Shown in pieces: positions 1 to 8,060 of a stretch of DNA of 62,719 nucleotides. The stretch is taken from assembly GCA_033856275.1 (NCBI GenBank), contig JAWVFJ010000044.1, forward strand, positions 1 through 62,719, read 5' to 3'. Each line of letters begins with the position of its first letter. Position 1 is the stretch's first letter. Both the position numbers and the translations under genes were made by a program. Source of the DNA: VRUE01 sp033856275. GTDB lineage: Bacteria; Actinomycetota; Thermoleophilia; Solirubrobacterales; 70-9. The notes under the pieces are model-generated. The model saw only the letters and a list, made by a program, of their open reading frames with translations, was not told the DNA's origin and did no database searches.

Positions 1-38
1 GTTTGGGGGGGGGGCCCCCGACACCCCATCCCAACGCG

Positions 39-248
39 TCAATCGATATCCGTGCCCTCAATCAGGAAAGCCACCCGGACATGCGCGCGATACTCATCGA
101 GATTCTCACCGCGAATCCCGGTCGAGACGATGTCGACCGCGCGGATGTTTCGCAGCGTGCCCTGCGCCTGGCTCAGTGCCTGGCGCGCCGCGTCGTCGGT
201 CGACGTTTTCGAGCTGCCGACCAGCTCGATGATCTTCACGACAGCCAT
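39..248 (-). CDS. Dodecin family flavin-binding protein
   Basis: A 69-residue protein matching the usual dodecin length (about 65-75). It begins MAVVKIIELVGSSKTS and has the family pattern of an edge strand, a Ser-rich turn, one helix (residues 17-31) and a two-strand hairpin ending in YRAHVRVAF. Dodecins form hollow dodecamers that store or buffer flavins such as riboflavin or FMN in the cytoplasm; that function is known for the family, not shown here. The start is set by a strong AGGAGGAGAG ribosome-binding site just upstream (about 251-260). The start overlaps the end of the upstream small gene by 13 nt, so the two are probably co-transcribed. The poly-C/poly-G stretch at 4-19 lies just beyond the stop. 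Confidence 0.9.
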   Translation of the reverse strand: MAVVKIIELVGSSKTSTDDAARQALSQAQGTLRNIRAVDIVSTGIRGENLDEYRAHVRVAFLIEGTDID

Positions 249-430
249 CTCTCTCCTCCTTCTGAATCCTCAACCGGGCCCTTGGCGCTGACTCCTTCGA
301 GCAGCGCTGCCCGCTGCCATGGGCCGATGGTGTCCTGCTCCGCTCCGGGCGCCGGCGCCGTCTCCGCACGAAACCGCTCTACCGCCGCCGCAATAGCGGC
401 GGCCTCGTCCTCGCTCGCGATCCAGGCCAT
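236..430 (-). CDS. Small hypothetical protein upstream of dodecin
   Basis: A 64-residue acidic, Ala/Glu-rich protein. It has an N-terminal predicted helix (DEAAAIAAAVERF), a Pro/Ala linker and a WQRAALLEGV stretch. That shape resembles the small helper proteins found next to actinobacterial biotin-dependent acyl-CoA carboxylases, but this is only a resemblance and no carboxylase is in the window. Support for the gene: a TAGGCT box at 442-437 lies 6 nt before the ATG with no usable ribosome-binding site, the leaderless pattern seen at other genes here, and it overlaps dodecin by 13 nt. Function unknown. Confidence 0.55.
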   Translation of the reverse strand: MAWIASEDEAAAIAAAVERFRAETAPAPGAEQDTIGPWQRAALLEGVSAKGPVEDSEGGERWLS

Positions 431-509
431 CTCCGAAGCCTAGTTCAAGGCCAGACAAACGACCCGGGCCGGCGAGGGAGGCGCCTGCCCGGGTCAATGT
501 TTGCTGGTC

Positions 510-534
510 GCCGCCGGAAAGGGGATCCGGCGGC
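510..534. repeat. Inverted repeat (9-bp perfect stem, 7-nt loop)
   Basis: GCCGCCGGA at 510-518 is the exact reverse complement of TCCGGCGGC at 526-534. There is no T-run after it on either strand, so it is not a classical terminator. Role unknown. Confidence 0.5.
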
Positions 535-730
535 AGGGGGGTAGCCGGCAGGGATCCGGCTGGGCCGCTGCAGCTTTTTGGGCCGTCCACATAAAAACAT
601 AGCCCTACTAGAAAATCAAGTCCGGGACGGAATTATCGTGTTAAGGAGAGTTGGGTCTCGGCCCCAGGTCCGCTGCAAAAGGCGAGAAAAGGTCAAAAAT
701 CTTCTATCCGAACGCTTGCGTTCCAAAAGA

Positions 731-744
731 ATGGTACGTACCAT
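731..744. promoter_or_regulatory. 14-bp perfect palindrome, likely TetR operator
   Basis: ATGGTACGTACCAT is a perfect 14-bp palindrome, 41 nt before the start codon of the fused TetR-type regulator. TetR-family proteins commonly repress their own genes by binding palindromes of this kind, so autoregulation is the natural inference. The GTAC core also occurs in the sites before the other TetR genes (18696-18713 and 20161-20178). Confidence 0.6.
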
Positions 745-785
745 CAAACGCTCTGATGGATTCAAGCAACCACGGAGGTATCGAG

Positions 786-2096
786 ATGGCCGGCTATCGT
801 CCGGTCGCGATGGTCAGGACGCCGTGGGGGGACGCAGGGACACTGCGCGATCGCAAGCTTCAGCCGGGCCGGCGCTTGCCGGCCGAGGAGGTCGCGCGCA
901 ATCAGCGCGAGCGGCTCTTCGCCGCTCTAGTCGCCGTCGTCGCCGAGAAAGGCTACGAGGCCACCCGGGTCGAGGACCTGCTCGAGCTCTCCGGGGTCTC
1001 GCGCAGCGCTTTCTACGCGCACTTCAGCGACAAGGAGGAGTGTCTGCTCGCCGCCCTGCAGGCCTTCGTCGGCCCCACCGTGGGCGGGATCTTCGGCGAA
1101 GGCGGGCCGCCCCCCGACGAACTTCGCGCTCGCCAGGCCTTCGACGCTTTCATCTGCCTGATCGTCGAACAGGCCGCGGCAGCGCGCATGTGCCTCGTCG
1201 AGATCTACGCGGCGGGCCCGCGCGCAGTCGAAGAGATCGATCGCACCACCGACGGGGTGCAGGCTTTCCTCTCAACCACCCTCGATCAAGTTCCCGGCCG
1301 CAAGGGAATGCCGCCGGAGATCGTGCGGGCGATGGTCGGTGGGATTCGCAAGGTGATCCACAGTCGCCTCTACCGCCACGAGGAGGAGGAGTTGATCGAG
1401 CTGACCCCGCAGATGTGGGACTGGTTGGCGGCCTACGCGCCGCCGCCCGAGCCGCTGCGCCGCCCGCGCAGCCGCGCGGCGCAAAACGGGGGGCCGCCCA
1501 ACGGCTATGACCCGGCCGAACGCATCCTCCGTGGGCTCGCCTCAGTGGTCGCCGAGAAGGGCTACCCGGCGATGACGATCGGCGACATCGCCGCTCGGGC
1601 CTCGATCTCGCTCTCGACCTTCTACGCCAACTTCGCCGACAAGGAGGAGGCAATGCTGGCAGCCGTCGACAGCGGCTCAGCTCAGATGCTGGCGACGACC
1701 CTGCCGGCCTTCCGCCGCGCTCCCGACTGGCCGCACGCGGTCCGCGGCGCCTTCGGCGCGATGTTCGCTTTCTGCGCTGCCGAGCCCGAGTACACCACCC
1801 TGGGCGCGGTCGACGTCTACGCAGCCGGCCGCCGCGCGCTGGAACAGCGCGATCAGGTGATGACGACGATGGAGGGCCTCCTGGTTCCGGGTTACGGGCT
1901 CAAGCCAGACGTGAGCCCGATCGCGGCCGAGGCGATCGGGGGCGCGATCTACTCGATGATCTATGACCAGGTGAAACGCGGCGGCGCCGAGAGCATGCAG
2001 GAGATCGCCCCGCTCGCTACCTACATCACCCTGGCGCCCTTCATCGGCGCCGAGAAAGCCTGCACGGTCGCCAACGGCGACGGCCGCGGCCGCTAG
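786..2096 (+). CDS. Tandem (fused) double TetR-type transcriptional regulator
   Basis: A 436-residue protein made of two complete TetR-like units in one chain. The first has a DNA-binding helix-turn-helix around residues 37-85 (EKGYEATRVEDLLELSGVSR, then SAFYAHFSDKEE). The second has its helix-turn-helix around residues 250-300 (EKGYPAMTIGDIAARASISL, then STFYANFADKEE). Each is followed by a helical ligand/dimer domain. Ordinary TetR proteins are about 200 residues and dimerise; a fusion could act as a one-chain pseudo-dimer. The start was chosen at ATG 786 because of the GGAGGT ribosome-binding site at 774-779; an open frame continues upstream but lacks one. It ends 2 nt from the convergent RTX gene. 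Target genes and ligand are unknown. Confidence 0.85.
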   Translation: MAGYRPVAMVRTPWGDAGTLRDRKLQPGRRLPAEEVARNQRERLFAALVAVVAEKGYEATRVEDLLELSGVSRSAFYAHFSDKEECLLAALQAFVGPTVGGIFGEGGPPPDELRARQAFDAFICLIVEQAAAARMCLVEIYAAGPRAVEEIDRTTDGVQAFLSTTLDQVPGRKGMPPEIVRAMVGGIRKVIHSRLYRHEEEELIELTPQMWDWLAAYAPPPEPLRRPRSRAAQNGGPPNGYDPAERILRGLASVVAEKGYPAMTIGDIAARASISLSTFYANFADKEEAMLAAVDSGSAQMLATTLPAFRRAPDWPHAVRGAFGAMFAFCAAEPEYTTLGAVDVYAAGRRALEQRDQVMTTMEGLLVPGYGLKPDVSPIAAEAIGGAIYSMIYDQVKRGGAESMQEIAPLATYITLAPFIGAEKACTVANGDGRGR

Positions 2097-2098
2097 GT

Positions 2099-3826
2099 CT
2101 AATTCTCGTCAGCGTTGCCGAGACCATCGACTGGGTGACCGTGCTTGGTGATGTCGCAGAGCGTTGTGCCGGGATCGAAGGGGTCGGTTAGCGCGCGGCC
2201 GGATGAAGCGCCGCGGACGGGACGGCCTGGCTTTGCGGCGCGGCCGCGACCGCACTGGATCGAGAAGTCCCGGGTGCCGTCGCGGGCGTCGATCACGTCT
2301 TCGCCGCCGCCGCCGTAGAAACGGTCGGCGCCGGGTTGGCCGAGTATCGCGTTGGGGCGACTGTCGCCGACCAAGATGTCCCAGTCAAAGGAGCCCTCCA
2401 TGTCCTCGTCGGTCGGCGAGAGGTGGACCTTGTGGCAGCCCGGGATCGCGTCGATCCAGGCCGCGTGAGCGGGGAAGGAGACGTGCAGGACGCCCGGATG
2501 GGCAGGGGTCTCGGCGAAGGAGGCATCGTCGCGACCCGGGCCGCCGACCAGCGCCCCCCCGGCGCAGCCACCGCCGGCCGCGAGCAGGTCCCCGTCAGGA
2601 CCGCCATAGAGGAAGGTCGGACCGGGCCGGCTGCCGATCAGCCCGTCGGCGCCGGCGCCGCCGTAGATGCGATCGGCGCCGAAGCCAGCCTCGATTAGGT
2701 CGTCCTCGTCACCGCCGTGGATCGTGTCGTTGCCGAGGCCGCCAGCGATGCGGACGTTCTGCGCGCCGGCCAGTGAGCCTTCAACCCGGAGGCTGTCGCG
2801 GCCGGGACCGAGGTCCGCCATCACCCAGCGTGCGGGGCCTTCGGTCGGGCAGCTCACCTGTACAGCGCTGACGCGCGAGCAACCGGGGCCGGTGGCGATC
2901 CCGCTGGACGCGGTCACCCCAAAGGTCGAGAAGGCTTCGTTGAAGGCGACGACGAAATGGTCGGAGCCGCCGCCTCCAACCAACACCAGGCCCCCGCCCC
3001 CGCCGGAAACCGGGTCGAGTTCGACATAGGCCGAGGCTTTCAGCCTCACTTCCCGCCCGCAGGAGGTCGTATTGCCTTTGGCGCCCTGGCATCGATCCGT
3101 TCCCTGGCCGCCGAGCAGATGATCCTTGCCGCCGCCACCGCGAATCTTGTCGTCGCCGGCGCCGCCGTCGATGACGTTGCCCTGACCGTTGCCGACGAGG
3201 ACGTCGTCGAAGGCCGAACCTTCGAGGCTCTCGAAGCGGAAGAGCCGGTCGTGTCCGTCCCCCTTGGCGCGGTGCTTGGCCAGCGAGACCTTGACGCCGC
3301 CGCTGCGGCCGGCGCCGACGTCGGTGGCGAAGGATGCGATGTCCCCCCTGCCGGGTCCGCCGTCCATGCGGTCGTAGCCGTAGTCGCCGTGGACAAAGTC
3401 GAAATCCCCCGGACCCCCGTTGAGGGTGTCGATGCCAAGGCTGCCGGCCACTTCGTCGGCGCCACCGGAACCCCCGGTCAGCTTGTCGTCGCCGAGGTCG
3501 CCGATCACGCGGTCATCGGCGCCTGCGCCGCCGTCGGCGACGTCGTTGCCACGCCCGCCGTGAATCAAGTCGGCGCCTGGCCCGCCACAGAGCAGGTCGT
3601 TACCGAGGCTGCCGGAGATCGTGTCGTCCCCACCGCCGCCCCAGATCACGTCACGTTCGGGCGTCCCCTGCAGCACGTCGTCAGCTTCGGTGCCGACGAT
3701 CGTCGCGCGCCGCCCGTGGCAGCGCGCGTCTTCTTCTTCGGCTTGGGGCGCGCCGACGCCAAGGCTGACCGCGAGTATCGCGAGCAGCACCAAGCCGGGC
3801 GCGACCCCCCTGGCAGGTCGTCTCAT
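2099..3826 (-). CDS. Secreted RTX-type calcium-binding repeat protein
   Basis: A 575-residue protein with a signal peptide (MRRPARG, hydrophobic core, cleavage near residue 30). It carries blocks of glycine/aspartate-rich nonapeptides of the GGxGxDxUx type at about residues 62-135, 222-245, 360-400 and 495-520. Such repeats fold into a calcium-loaded parallel beta roll outside the cell. Examples seen: GGGGDDTISG, GGPGADLIHG, GGAGDDKIRG. Non-repeat segments between blocks contain paired cysteines and could be carbohydrate- or surface-binding, but no enzyme motif is visible. It ends 2 nt from the convergent TetR gene. Proteins like this are abundant in soil actinomycetes; the specific role is unknown. 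Confidence 0.85.
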   Translation of the reverse strand: MRRPARGVAPGLVLLAILAVSLGVGAPQAEEEDARCHGRRATIVGTEADDVLQGTPERDVIWGGGGDDTISGSLGNDLLCGGPGADLIHGGRGNDVADGGAGADDRVIGDLGDDKLTGGSGGADEVAGSLGIDTLNGGPGDFDFVHGDYGYDRMDGGPGRGDIASFATDVGAGRSGGVKVSLAKHRAKGDGHDRLFRFESLEGSAFDDVLVGNGQGNVIDGGAGDDKIRGGGGKDHLLGGQGTDRCQGAKGNTTSCGREVRLKASAYVELDPVSGGGGGLVLVGGGGSDHFVVAFNEAFSTFGVTASSGIATGPGCSRVSAVQVSCPTEGPARWVMADLGPGRDSLRVEGSLAGAQNVRIAGGLGNDTIHGGDEDDLIEAGFGADRIYGGAGADGLIGSRPGPTFLYGGPDGDLLAAGGGCAGGALVGGPGRDDASFAETPAHPGVLHVSFPAHAAWIDAIPGCHKVHLSPTDEDMEGSFDWDILVGDSRPNAILGQPGADRFYGGGGEDVIDARDGTRDFSIQCGRGRAAKPGRPVRGASSGRALTDPFDPGTTLCDITKHGHPVDGLGNADEN

Positions 3827-3857
3827 CAGGCAACGATGGTAATCGGGAACTCGGTCC

Positions 3858-5300
3858 CTATTCCAGATTCACCATGATGTGCTTGATCTCTGTGTAGTCC
3901 TCGAGGGCATAGACCGAAAGATCCTTGCCGTAGCCGGACTGCTTGAAGCCACCGTGCGGCATCTCGGAGACGAGCGGGATGTGGTCGTTGATCCAGACGC
4001 AGCCGAACTCAAGCGCGTTGGCGACACGAATCGCGCGGCCAACGTCGCGCGTCCAGACCGAGGAGGCAAGGCCGTAGCGCGTGCCGTTGGCCCACTCGAT
4101 CGCCTTTGCCTCATCGGTGAACGGCTGCACCGTGATCACTGGGCCGAAGATCTCGTCCTGGATCATTTCGTCGCCCTGCTCGAGGCCGGCGACCACGGCG
4201 GGCTCGAGGAAGAAGCCGGGCAGGTCGGGCTGGACGCCGCCGGTGACGATCTCGGCGTTGCCGGGCTTGCGCTCCAGAAAGCCCTCGACCCGCTCGCGCT
4301 GGCGGGAGCTGTTGAGCGGGCCCAGCGTCGTGTCGGCCGACATCGTGTCGCCGAGGACGAGCCCCTTCGCTTCGCCGGCGAGCCCATTGACCACGTCGTC
4401 GTAGACGTTGCTGGCGGCGAGCACTCGCGTCGCCGCGGTGCAGTCCTGGCCGGCGTTGTAGTAGCCGGTGCCGGCGATCGTCTCCATTGCCGCCTCCATG
4501 TCAGCGTCGTCGAAGATCACCACCGGGGCCTTGCCGCCCAGCTCGAGGTGCACTCGCTTTAGCGTGTCCGCTGCGGCCTTGGCGATCCACTTGCCGGTCG
4601 GCGGCGAGCCGGTCAGGCAGGCCATCGCCACATCTGGGTGGGTGACCAGTTCGGCGCCGGTCGGCTGGCCGTGACCGCCGATCGCGTTGAAGACGCCGGC
4701 CGGCAGGTACTCGCCGCACCATTCGGCGAAGAGCAAGGTGGTCAGCGGAGTGGTCTCAGCCGGCTTGAGGACAACCGTGTTGCCAGCGGCGAGCGCCGGG
4801 CCGATCTTCCAGATCGCCATCATCAGCGGGTAGTTCCAAGGCGTGATTTGGCCGACCACGCCGAGCGGCTCGCGGCGGACAAAGGAGGTGTGGCCCTCCA
4901 TGTACTCACCGGCCGCACGACCCTCCATCGTCCGCGCCGCGCCGGCGAAGAAGCGCATGTTGTCGGCCATCACCGGGATCTCGTCCTCGATCACGGCACC
5001 GCGCGGCTTACCGGCGTCAACCGCTTCGAGATCGGCGATCTCCTCGCCGCGCTCCTCGATCATGTCGGCGATCTTGAGCAGCGCCCGCGCCCGTTCGCCG
5101 GGCGGTGTCGCCGCCCAGCCCGGGAAGACTCCCTTGGCGGCCGCCACCGCCGCGTCGACATCGGGCTTGGTCGAGAGCGGCGCCTCGGCGATCAGGTCGC
5201 CGGTGGCGGGATTGACGACGTCCTCGCTGCCGCCCTCGGCCGGGTCGACCGCTTTGCCGCCAATGAAGTTCTTCAGCCGGGTCTTCTCAGCCGTCGCCAT
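3858..5300 (-). CDS. NAD-dependent aldehyde dehydrogenase (aminobutyraldehyde/betaine-aldehyde type)
   Basis: A 480-residue member of the ALDH superfamily, full length. Counting from the ATG at 5300, the general base is Glu253 (ELGGKAP) and the catalytic thiol is Cys287 (NAGQDC). The nucleotide-binding segment reads TGSPPTG, and PWNYP is present near residue 155. Sequence style is closest to gamma-aminobutyraldehyde or betaine-aldehyde dehydrogenases, which oxidise amino-aldehydes to amino acids. Its ATG shares one base with the TGA of alanine dehydrogenase (TGATG), so translation is coupled; GTG at 5303 is an alternative start. Within this cluster it probably takes the aldehyde produced by the aminotransferase or FAD oxidase. 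Substrate is inferred from context. Confidence 0.9.
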   Translation of the reverse strand: MATAEKTRLKNFIGGKAVDPAEGGSEDVVNPATGDLIAEAPLSTKPDVDAAVAAAKGVFPGWAATPPGERARALLKIADMIEERGEEIADLEAVDAGKPRGAVIEDEIPVMADNMRFFAGAARTMEGRAAGEYMEGHTSFVRREPLGVVGQITPWNYPLMMAIWKIGPALAAGNTVVLKPAETTPLTTLLFAEWCGEYLPAGVFNAIGGHGQPTGAELVTHPDVAMACLTGSPPTGKWIAKAAADTLKRVHLELGGKAPVVIFDDADMEAAMETIAGTGYYNAGQDCTAATRVLAASNVYDDVVNGLAGEAKGLVLGDTMSADTTLGPLNSSRQRERVEGFLERKPGNAEIVTGGVQPDLPGFFLEPAVVAGLEQGDEMIQDEIFGPVITVQPFTDEAKAIEWANGTRYGLASSVWTRDVGRAIRVANALEFGCVWINDHIPLVSEMPHGGFKQSGYGKDLSVYALEDYTEIKHIMVNLE

Positions 5301-6499
5301 CACTCATTCGCCTCCGCGTGTTGGGGCCGACGCGCCTCAAAGCGATCTATATCTCCACTGTCAGGCCCATCGGCGGGGATTTTCAGGCCCAGCGCCTCCT
5401 CGACCGGGACGCAGTCCATGCCGACCCCTTCGGCAACTGCCGGGTGGGTGACGGCGCCGCCGGCGACGTTGATGCCTGGGCGCAGCCCCGGGTCGCGCCG
5501 AATCGCTTCGGCGACGCCCGCATCGGCGAGGGCGATCGCGTAGGGCAGGGTCGCGTTGGTGAGCGCCTGGGTCGAGGTGATCGGTACCGCGCCAGGCATG
5601 TTGGCGACGCAGTAATGGATGATCCCGTCAACTTCGAAAGTCGGATCGTGGTGGGTGGTCGGGCGCGAGGTCTCAAAGCAGCCGCCCTGGTCGATGGCGA
5701 CGTCTACGAGCACCGCGCCAGGCTTCATCAGCGCCAGCTGCTCGCGGCGCACGACGAAGGGCGCGCGGGCGCCGTGGACGAGAACGGCGCCAATCACGAG
5801 GTCGGCACGCGGCAGCATCTCCTCGACCGCAAGCGTGGTCGAGTACACCGTCGAGCAGCTTCCGGCAAAGTCGACCTCGAGCTCGCGCAGCCGGTCGATC
5901 GACTTGTCGAAGACGAAGACGTCAGCGCCCATCCCGATTGCGATGAAGGCGGCGTTCATGCCGACCACGCCGCCGCCGATCACCATCACGTTAGCGGCGG
6001 CCACGCCGGGCACGCCGCCGAGCAGGATGCCGCGGCCGCCGAGCGGCTTCTCCAGCATGAAGGCACCCGCCTGGCTGGCGATCTTGCCGGCGATCTCGCT
6101 CATCGGCGCCAGCAACGGCAGGCGACCGCGCGCGTCCTCGACGGTCTCGTAGGCGATGCAGGTGGCGCCCGAATCGCGGAGGCCGCGGGTCAGCTCAGGA
6201 TTCGGCGCCAGGTGCAGGTAGGTGAAGAGCAGCTGGCCGGGGCGCAGCATCTTGACCTCCGCCGGCTGCGGCTCCTTGACCTTGAGCACTATCTCGGCCT
6301 CGCCGAAAACCGTGGCGGCGTCGGCGACGATGCTCGCGCCCTGAGCCTCGAACGCGGCGTCATCGATCGCGCTGCCCTCTCCGGCACCGGCCTCAATCAG
6401 GACCTCGTGCCGATGCTCGACCATCTCGCGCACACCGGCCGGCGTGATCGCGACGCGGTACTCGTCGGGCTTGATCTCGGCTGGGATCCCGATCTTCAT
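5300..6499 (-). CDS. ald: Alanine dehydrogenase
   Basis: A 399-residue enzyme that interconverts L-alanine and pyruvate plus ammonia with NAD. Family landmarks: N-terminal MKIGIPAEIKPDEYRV with the substrate Arg, LKVKEP with the catalytic Lys, TYLHLAP with the catalytic His, a Rossmann GGGVVGMNAA, and VDVAIDQGGCFETS. It is about 28 residues longer than typical Ald because of a charged C-terminal tail. The start is ATG 6499, which overlaps the PucR stop as ATGA; the open frame extends further upstream but inside PucR. Next to a class-III aminotransferase it could regenerate pyruvate from alanine and release the amino group as ammonia. Confidence 0.95.
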   Translation of the reverse strand: MKIGIPAEIKPDEYRVAITPAGVREMVEHRHEVLIEAGAGEGSAIDDAAFEAQGASIVADAATVFGEAEIVLKVKEPQPAEVKMLRPGQLLFTYLHLAPNPELTRGLRDSGATCIAYETVEDARGRLPLLAPMSEIAGKIASQAGAFMLEKPLGGRGILLGGVPGVAAANVMVIGGGVVGMNAAFIAIGMGADVFVFDKSIDRLRELEVDFAGSCSTVYSTTLAVEEMLPRADLVIGAVLVHGARAPFVVRREQLALMKPGAVLVDVAIDQGGCFETSRPTTHHDPTFEVDGIIHYCVANMPGAVPITSTQALTNATLPYAIALADAGVAEAIRRDPGLRPGINVAGGAVTHPAVAEGVGMDCVPVEEALGLKIPADGPDSGDIDRFEARRPQHAEANE

Positions 6500-8052
6500 G
6501 TGACGAGCTCCCGAGCCCGTATCGCCAGCCAGAACTCGATCCGGTCGTGGGCGCGGGAGAGGTCGCGACCCGTCAACTCCTCGACTTTGCGCATCCGGTA
6601 GCGCAGCGTGTGGCGGTGGCAGTAGACCTGGCGGGCGGCTTTCTCCCACTGGCCGTTCTGCTCGATGAAGGCCTCCAGCGAGCGCAGCAGCTCGCCGCCG
6701 TACTCCTCGTCGCCGCCCTCGATCGGCCCCAGCACGCTGTCGCAGTAGAGCTTCAGCGCCTCATCGTCCTGGATCGAGAGCAGCAGGGTGAAGGCGCCGA
6801 GGTCGCGCCAGGAGGCGACTTCCGGGGCACTGCCATTCTCGATCGCAGTTGCCTCGAGCGCGCAGCGGGCCTCGTGGAAGGAATGGCGCAGGTTCTCCGG
6901 CGGGGCTGGGCGGCTCGCCGCGGCGCGAACGACGCCGCGGTCCTTGATCAGCGCTTTGCGGGCGTCGGCGGCGAGGTCGACCGGATCGCGGTCGGCGGCA
7001 TCGACGATTGCACAGAGCAGCTCGCGGCGCCCGCTCGCGTGCGGCGCCACCACGGCCGGGCAGGCGTCGGCGGCGAGTGCTCGCTCGAGCGCCGCCTCGG
7101 CCGCGGCCGGATCGTCGAGGGCGAAGACCAGCACGGCCGCTTCGTCGCCGATGCCGAAAGGCTCGAGCCGGCGGCGCAGCTCCGAGGGCTCCAGCCGCCC
7201 GCCCAAGGCACCGGCGAGGACGTCGCCGGCGAGACGCCGCTCGGTCTCGCGGGCGACGCGGCGACGCATCAGCTCCAGCGCCACCACCGCCACCGCCTGC
7301 TGCAGGATCAGCCGCTCGAAATCACCGAGGCCACCGGAGTCGCGCACGATCACGACCCAGGCCTGGGGCGGGCCGCCGCCGGGTGAGATCACGGGATGGG
7401 CCAGCGCCCGCCCGGCGACCGCGGGATGAGCAGGGACGAAGGGGTGGCCGTCGGCGGTGTGGCGCAGCGCTTCCTCACGAATCGCATTGACCGCCTCGGA
7501 GGAGAGCTCGCGGCGAAAGCCGCGCCCGGCGAGCCGCTCGCCGCGGCCACCGAGAATCGCGACGGTGCCACCTACCGCCGAGGCGATCGTCGCCACTATC
7601 TCCTCCAGGCCGCGCTCTTCGAGGACCAGCCGCTCGAGCCGGCGCTGCACGGCGATGCCGCGCTGCAGCACCTCGTACTGCTCGTTTACCAGCCGCGCGA
7701 AAGCCTTCTCGGTGATCGCGATGAAGGGCGTTGAGTAAGGGACCTCGAAGAGCGGGAAATCGCGTTTCTCGGCCTCCTCGACCAGCGCTTTGGGAAGCTC
7801 GTCGTGATTGAAACCGGTGCCGAAGCCGAGCCCGGCGAGGTTGTGGTCGGCGAGGAGCTTGACGAAGGCACGCTGTTTGGCGGCGCTACCCAGTGGGATC
7901 CCGGTGGTAAGCATCAGCTCGCCGCCGGAGAGCCACGGGGTTGGGTCCTCGAGCTCGGATATATGGACCCAGCGCACCGGCGCTTCGGCTGCGCTGGCGC
8001 CCGCGGCGAGCTCGAGGTCGAGTTCGTCAAGCAGGCTTTGGACGGTGAGCAC
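6496..8052 (-). CDS. PucR-family transcriptional regulator
   Basis: A 518-residue regulator. The N-terminal PucR domain starts at LTVQSLLDEL and includes LSGGELMLTTGIPL. A central GAF-like region follows. The C-terminal helix-turn-helix reads NGQWEKAARQVYCHRHTLRYRMRKVEEL (quoted here in parts: NGQWEKAARQVY and HRHTLRYRMRKVEEL). PucR proteins are activators of purine, amine or amino-acid catabolic genes and sense a pathway intermediate. The start is placed at GTG 8052, just after the aminotransferase stop (8061), because the longer frame runs inside the aminotransferase in non-coding-like sequence. It overlaps ald by 4 nt. It probably controls this cluster and the divergent permease. Confidence 0.85.
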   Translation of the reverse strand: MLTVQSLLDELDLELAAGASAAEAPVRWVHISELEDPTPWLSGGELMLTTGIPLGSAAKQRAFVKLLADHNLAGLGFGTGFNHDELPKALVEEAEKRDFPLFEVPYSTPFIAITEKAFARLVNEQYEVLQRGIAVQRRLERLVLEERGLEEIVATIASAVGGTVAILGGRGERLAGRGFRRELSSEAVNAIREEALRHTADGHPFVPAHPAVAGRALAHPVISPGGGPPQAWVVIVRDSGGLGDFERLILQQAVAVVALELMRRRVARETERRLAGDVLAGALGGRLEPSELRRRLEPFGIGDEAAVLVFALDDPAAAEAALERALAADACPAVVAPHASGRRELLCAIVDAADRDPVDLAADARKALIKDRGVVRAAASRPAPPENLRHSFHEARCALEATAIENGSAPEVASWRDLGAFTLLLSIQDDEALKLYCDSVLGPIEGGDEEYGGELLRSLEAFIEQNGQWEKAARQVYCHRHTLRYRMRKVEELTGRDLSRAHDRIEFWLAIRARELVT

Positions 8053-8060
8053 GCGGCCGC

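Larger units (their letters stand above)
431..785. other. Intergenic region between divergent genes
   Basis: A 355-nt region without a convincing gene; readings through it are low-complexity or lack a ribosome-binding site. It holds a 9-bp perfect hairpin at 510-534, a second weaker stem around 543-561, a T5 run at 573-577, and the operator-like palindrome at 731-744. The half next to the TetR gene (about 580-760) is clearly more A+T-rich, as expected for a promoter. Confidence 0.6.

Noticed and set aside
1..38. Poly-G/poly-C run as a terminator or G-quadruplex
   Set aside because: It is at the very edge of the window and may be a contig end or low-quality sequence; only one side is visible.
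2099..3826. Repeated DNA resembling a tandem-repeat or CRISPR array
   Set aside because: The periodicity is the coding of RTX nonapeptides; spacers and direct repeats of constant length are absent.
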